A stretch of 7,630 bases of DNA from Sporichthyaceae bacterium (lineage in GTDB: Bacteria > Actinomycetota > Actinomycetes > JACCYY01): contig JACCYY010000252.1 in the NCBI GenBank assembly GCA_013696235.1, positions 1-7,630 of the forward strand. Direction: 5' to 3'. Each line of letters begins with the position of its first letter. Positions within the stretch are counted from its first letter, which is position 1. This document shows, in pieces, positions 7,500 through 7,630 of the stretch. Below the pieces are notes generated by a model. That model was not told the origin of the DNA and did not search any database. It saw only the letters and a list, made by a program, of their open reading frames with translations. Made by a program: the position numbers and the translations under genes.

Positions 7500-7630
7500 T
7501 CCTCCAAGACCTTGTCCCCGCCGATCTCCCGGTCCCAGGTGTCGAATGCGGTGACGAGCGCCGCGGCGTCCAGGGGGGTGACCTTCGGGTTGTCCTCGAT
7601 GAGGGCTGCGTACTCCTCGCGGCCGAACTC
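7496..7630 (-). CDS. Extracellular solute-binding protein of the ABC importer, C-terminal 44 residues (5' end cut by window edge)
   Basis: On the - strand the frame is open from 7630 down to a TGA at 7498-7496, encoding 44 residues that begin EFGREEYAALIEDNP and end DREIGGDKVLEE. Only the C-terminus is in the window. It has the acidic, helical look of the last helix of PotD/AfuA-type solute-binding proteins, but no diagnostic motif is visible. The assignment rests mainly on position: a gene overlapping the ATPase start by ATGA and heading an ATPase-permease-permease set is almost always the binding protein. If right, the mature protein would be secreted, probably as a lipoprotein in a Gram-positive, and would decide what this system imports. 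The signal peptide and ligand pocket lie beyond the window. Confidence 0.7.
   Translation of the reverse strand, partial: EFGREEYAALIEDNPKVTPLDAAALVTAFDTWDREIGGDKVLEE
7501..7505 (-). promoter_or_regulatory. Shine-Dalgarno-like GGAGG abutting the ATPase start
   Basis: GGAGG ends one base before the ATG at 7499, much closer than the usual 5-9 bases. Initiation here may rely on ribosomes terminating at the overlapping TGA of the binding-protein gene; alternatively the in-frame GTG at 7487, 13 bases from the GGAGG, is used. Confidence 0.45.

Overview
The window reads as chromosomal DNA of a high-GC Gram-positive bacterium, most likely an actinomycete. The evidence is very high G+C by eye with strong G/C preference at third codon positions, four probable GTG starts, long antisense shadow ORFs, and proteins that look actinobacterial. 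I cannot name a genus. There is no RNA gene, insertion sequence, CRISPR array, integrase or attachment site, and no gene-free stretch longer than a few bases, so no promoter or intrinsic terminator is visible.

Layout: at the left edge (3-341, + strand) is the C-terminal part of msrA, methionine sulfoxide reductase A. Everything else (338-7630) lies on the - strand and forms one tightly packed array of eight genes. In transcription order these are: the 3' end of a solute-binding protein gene (cut by the right edge), an ABC ATPase, two ABC permeases of the polyamine/iron/thiamine (PotABC-like) type, a KDPG aldolase (eda-like), a D-mannonate dehydratase of the enolase superfamily (manD), a PfkB-family 2-keto-3-deoxygluconate kinase (kdgK), and a long-chain mannitol dehydrogenase family oxidoreductase, probably fructuronate reductase (uxuB-like). 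Each start overlaps or directly abuts the previous stop, so the genes are almost certainly co-transcribed and translationally coupled.

Together the four enzymes make a continuous route: D-fructuronate to D-mannonate (reductase), D-mannonate to 2-keto-3-deoxygluconate (ManD), phosphorylation to KDPG (kinase), and cleavage to pyruvate plus glyceraldehyde-3-phosphate (aldolase). The transporter genes in front of them presumably import the acidic sugar, or a conjugate of it, that feeds this route. No uronate isomerase or regulator is inside the window; either could lie beyond the right edge.

The individual families are well known. The points worth a second look are the pairing of a Pot-type ABC importer with a mannonate pathway, the absence of the usual active-site arginine in the aldolase, an SD-led mini-ORF at the manD/kdgK junction, and the convergent msrA/reductase stops sharing one palindrome. 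I see no clearly new defence, mobile or RNA system here.
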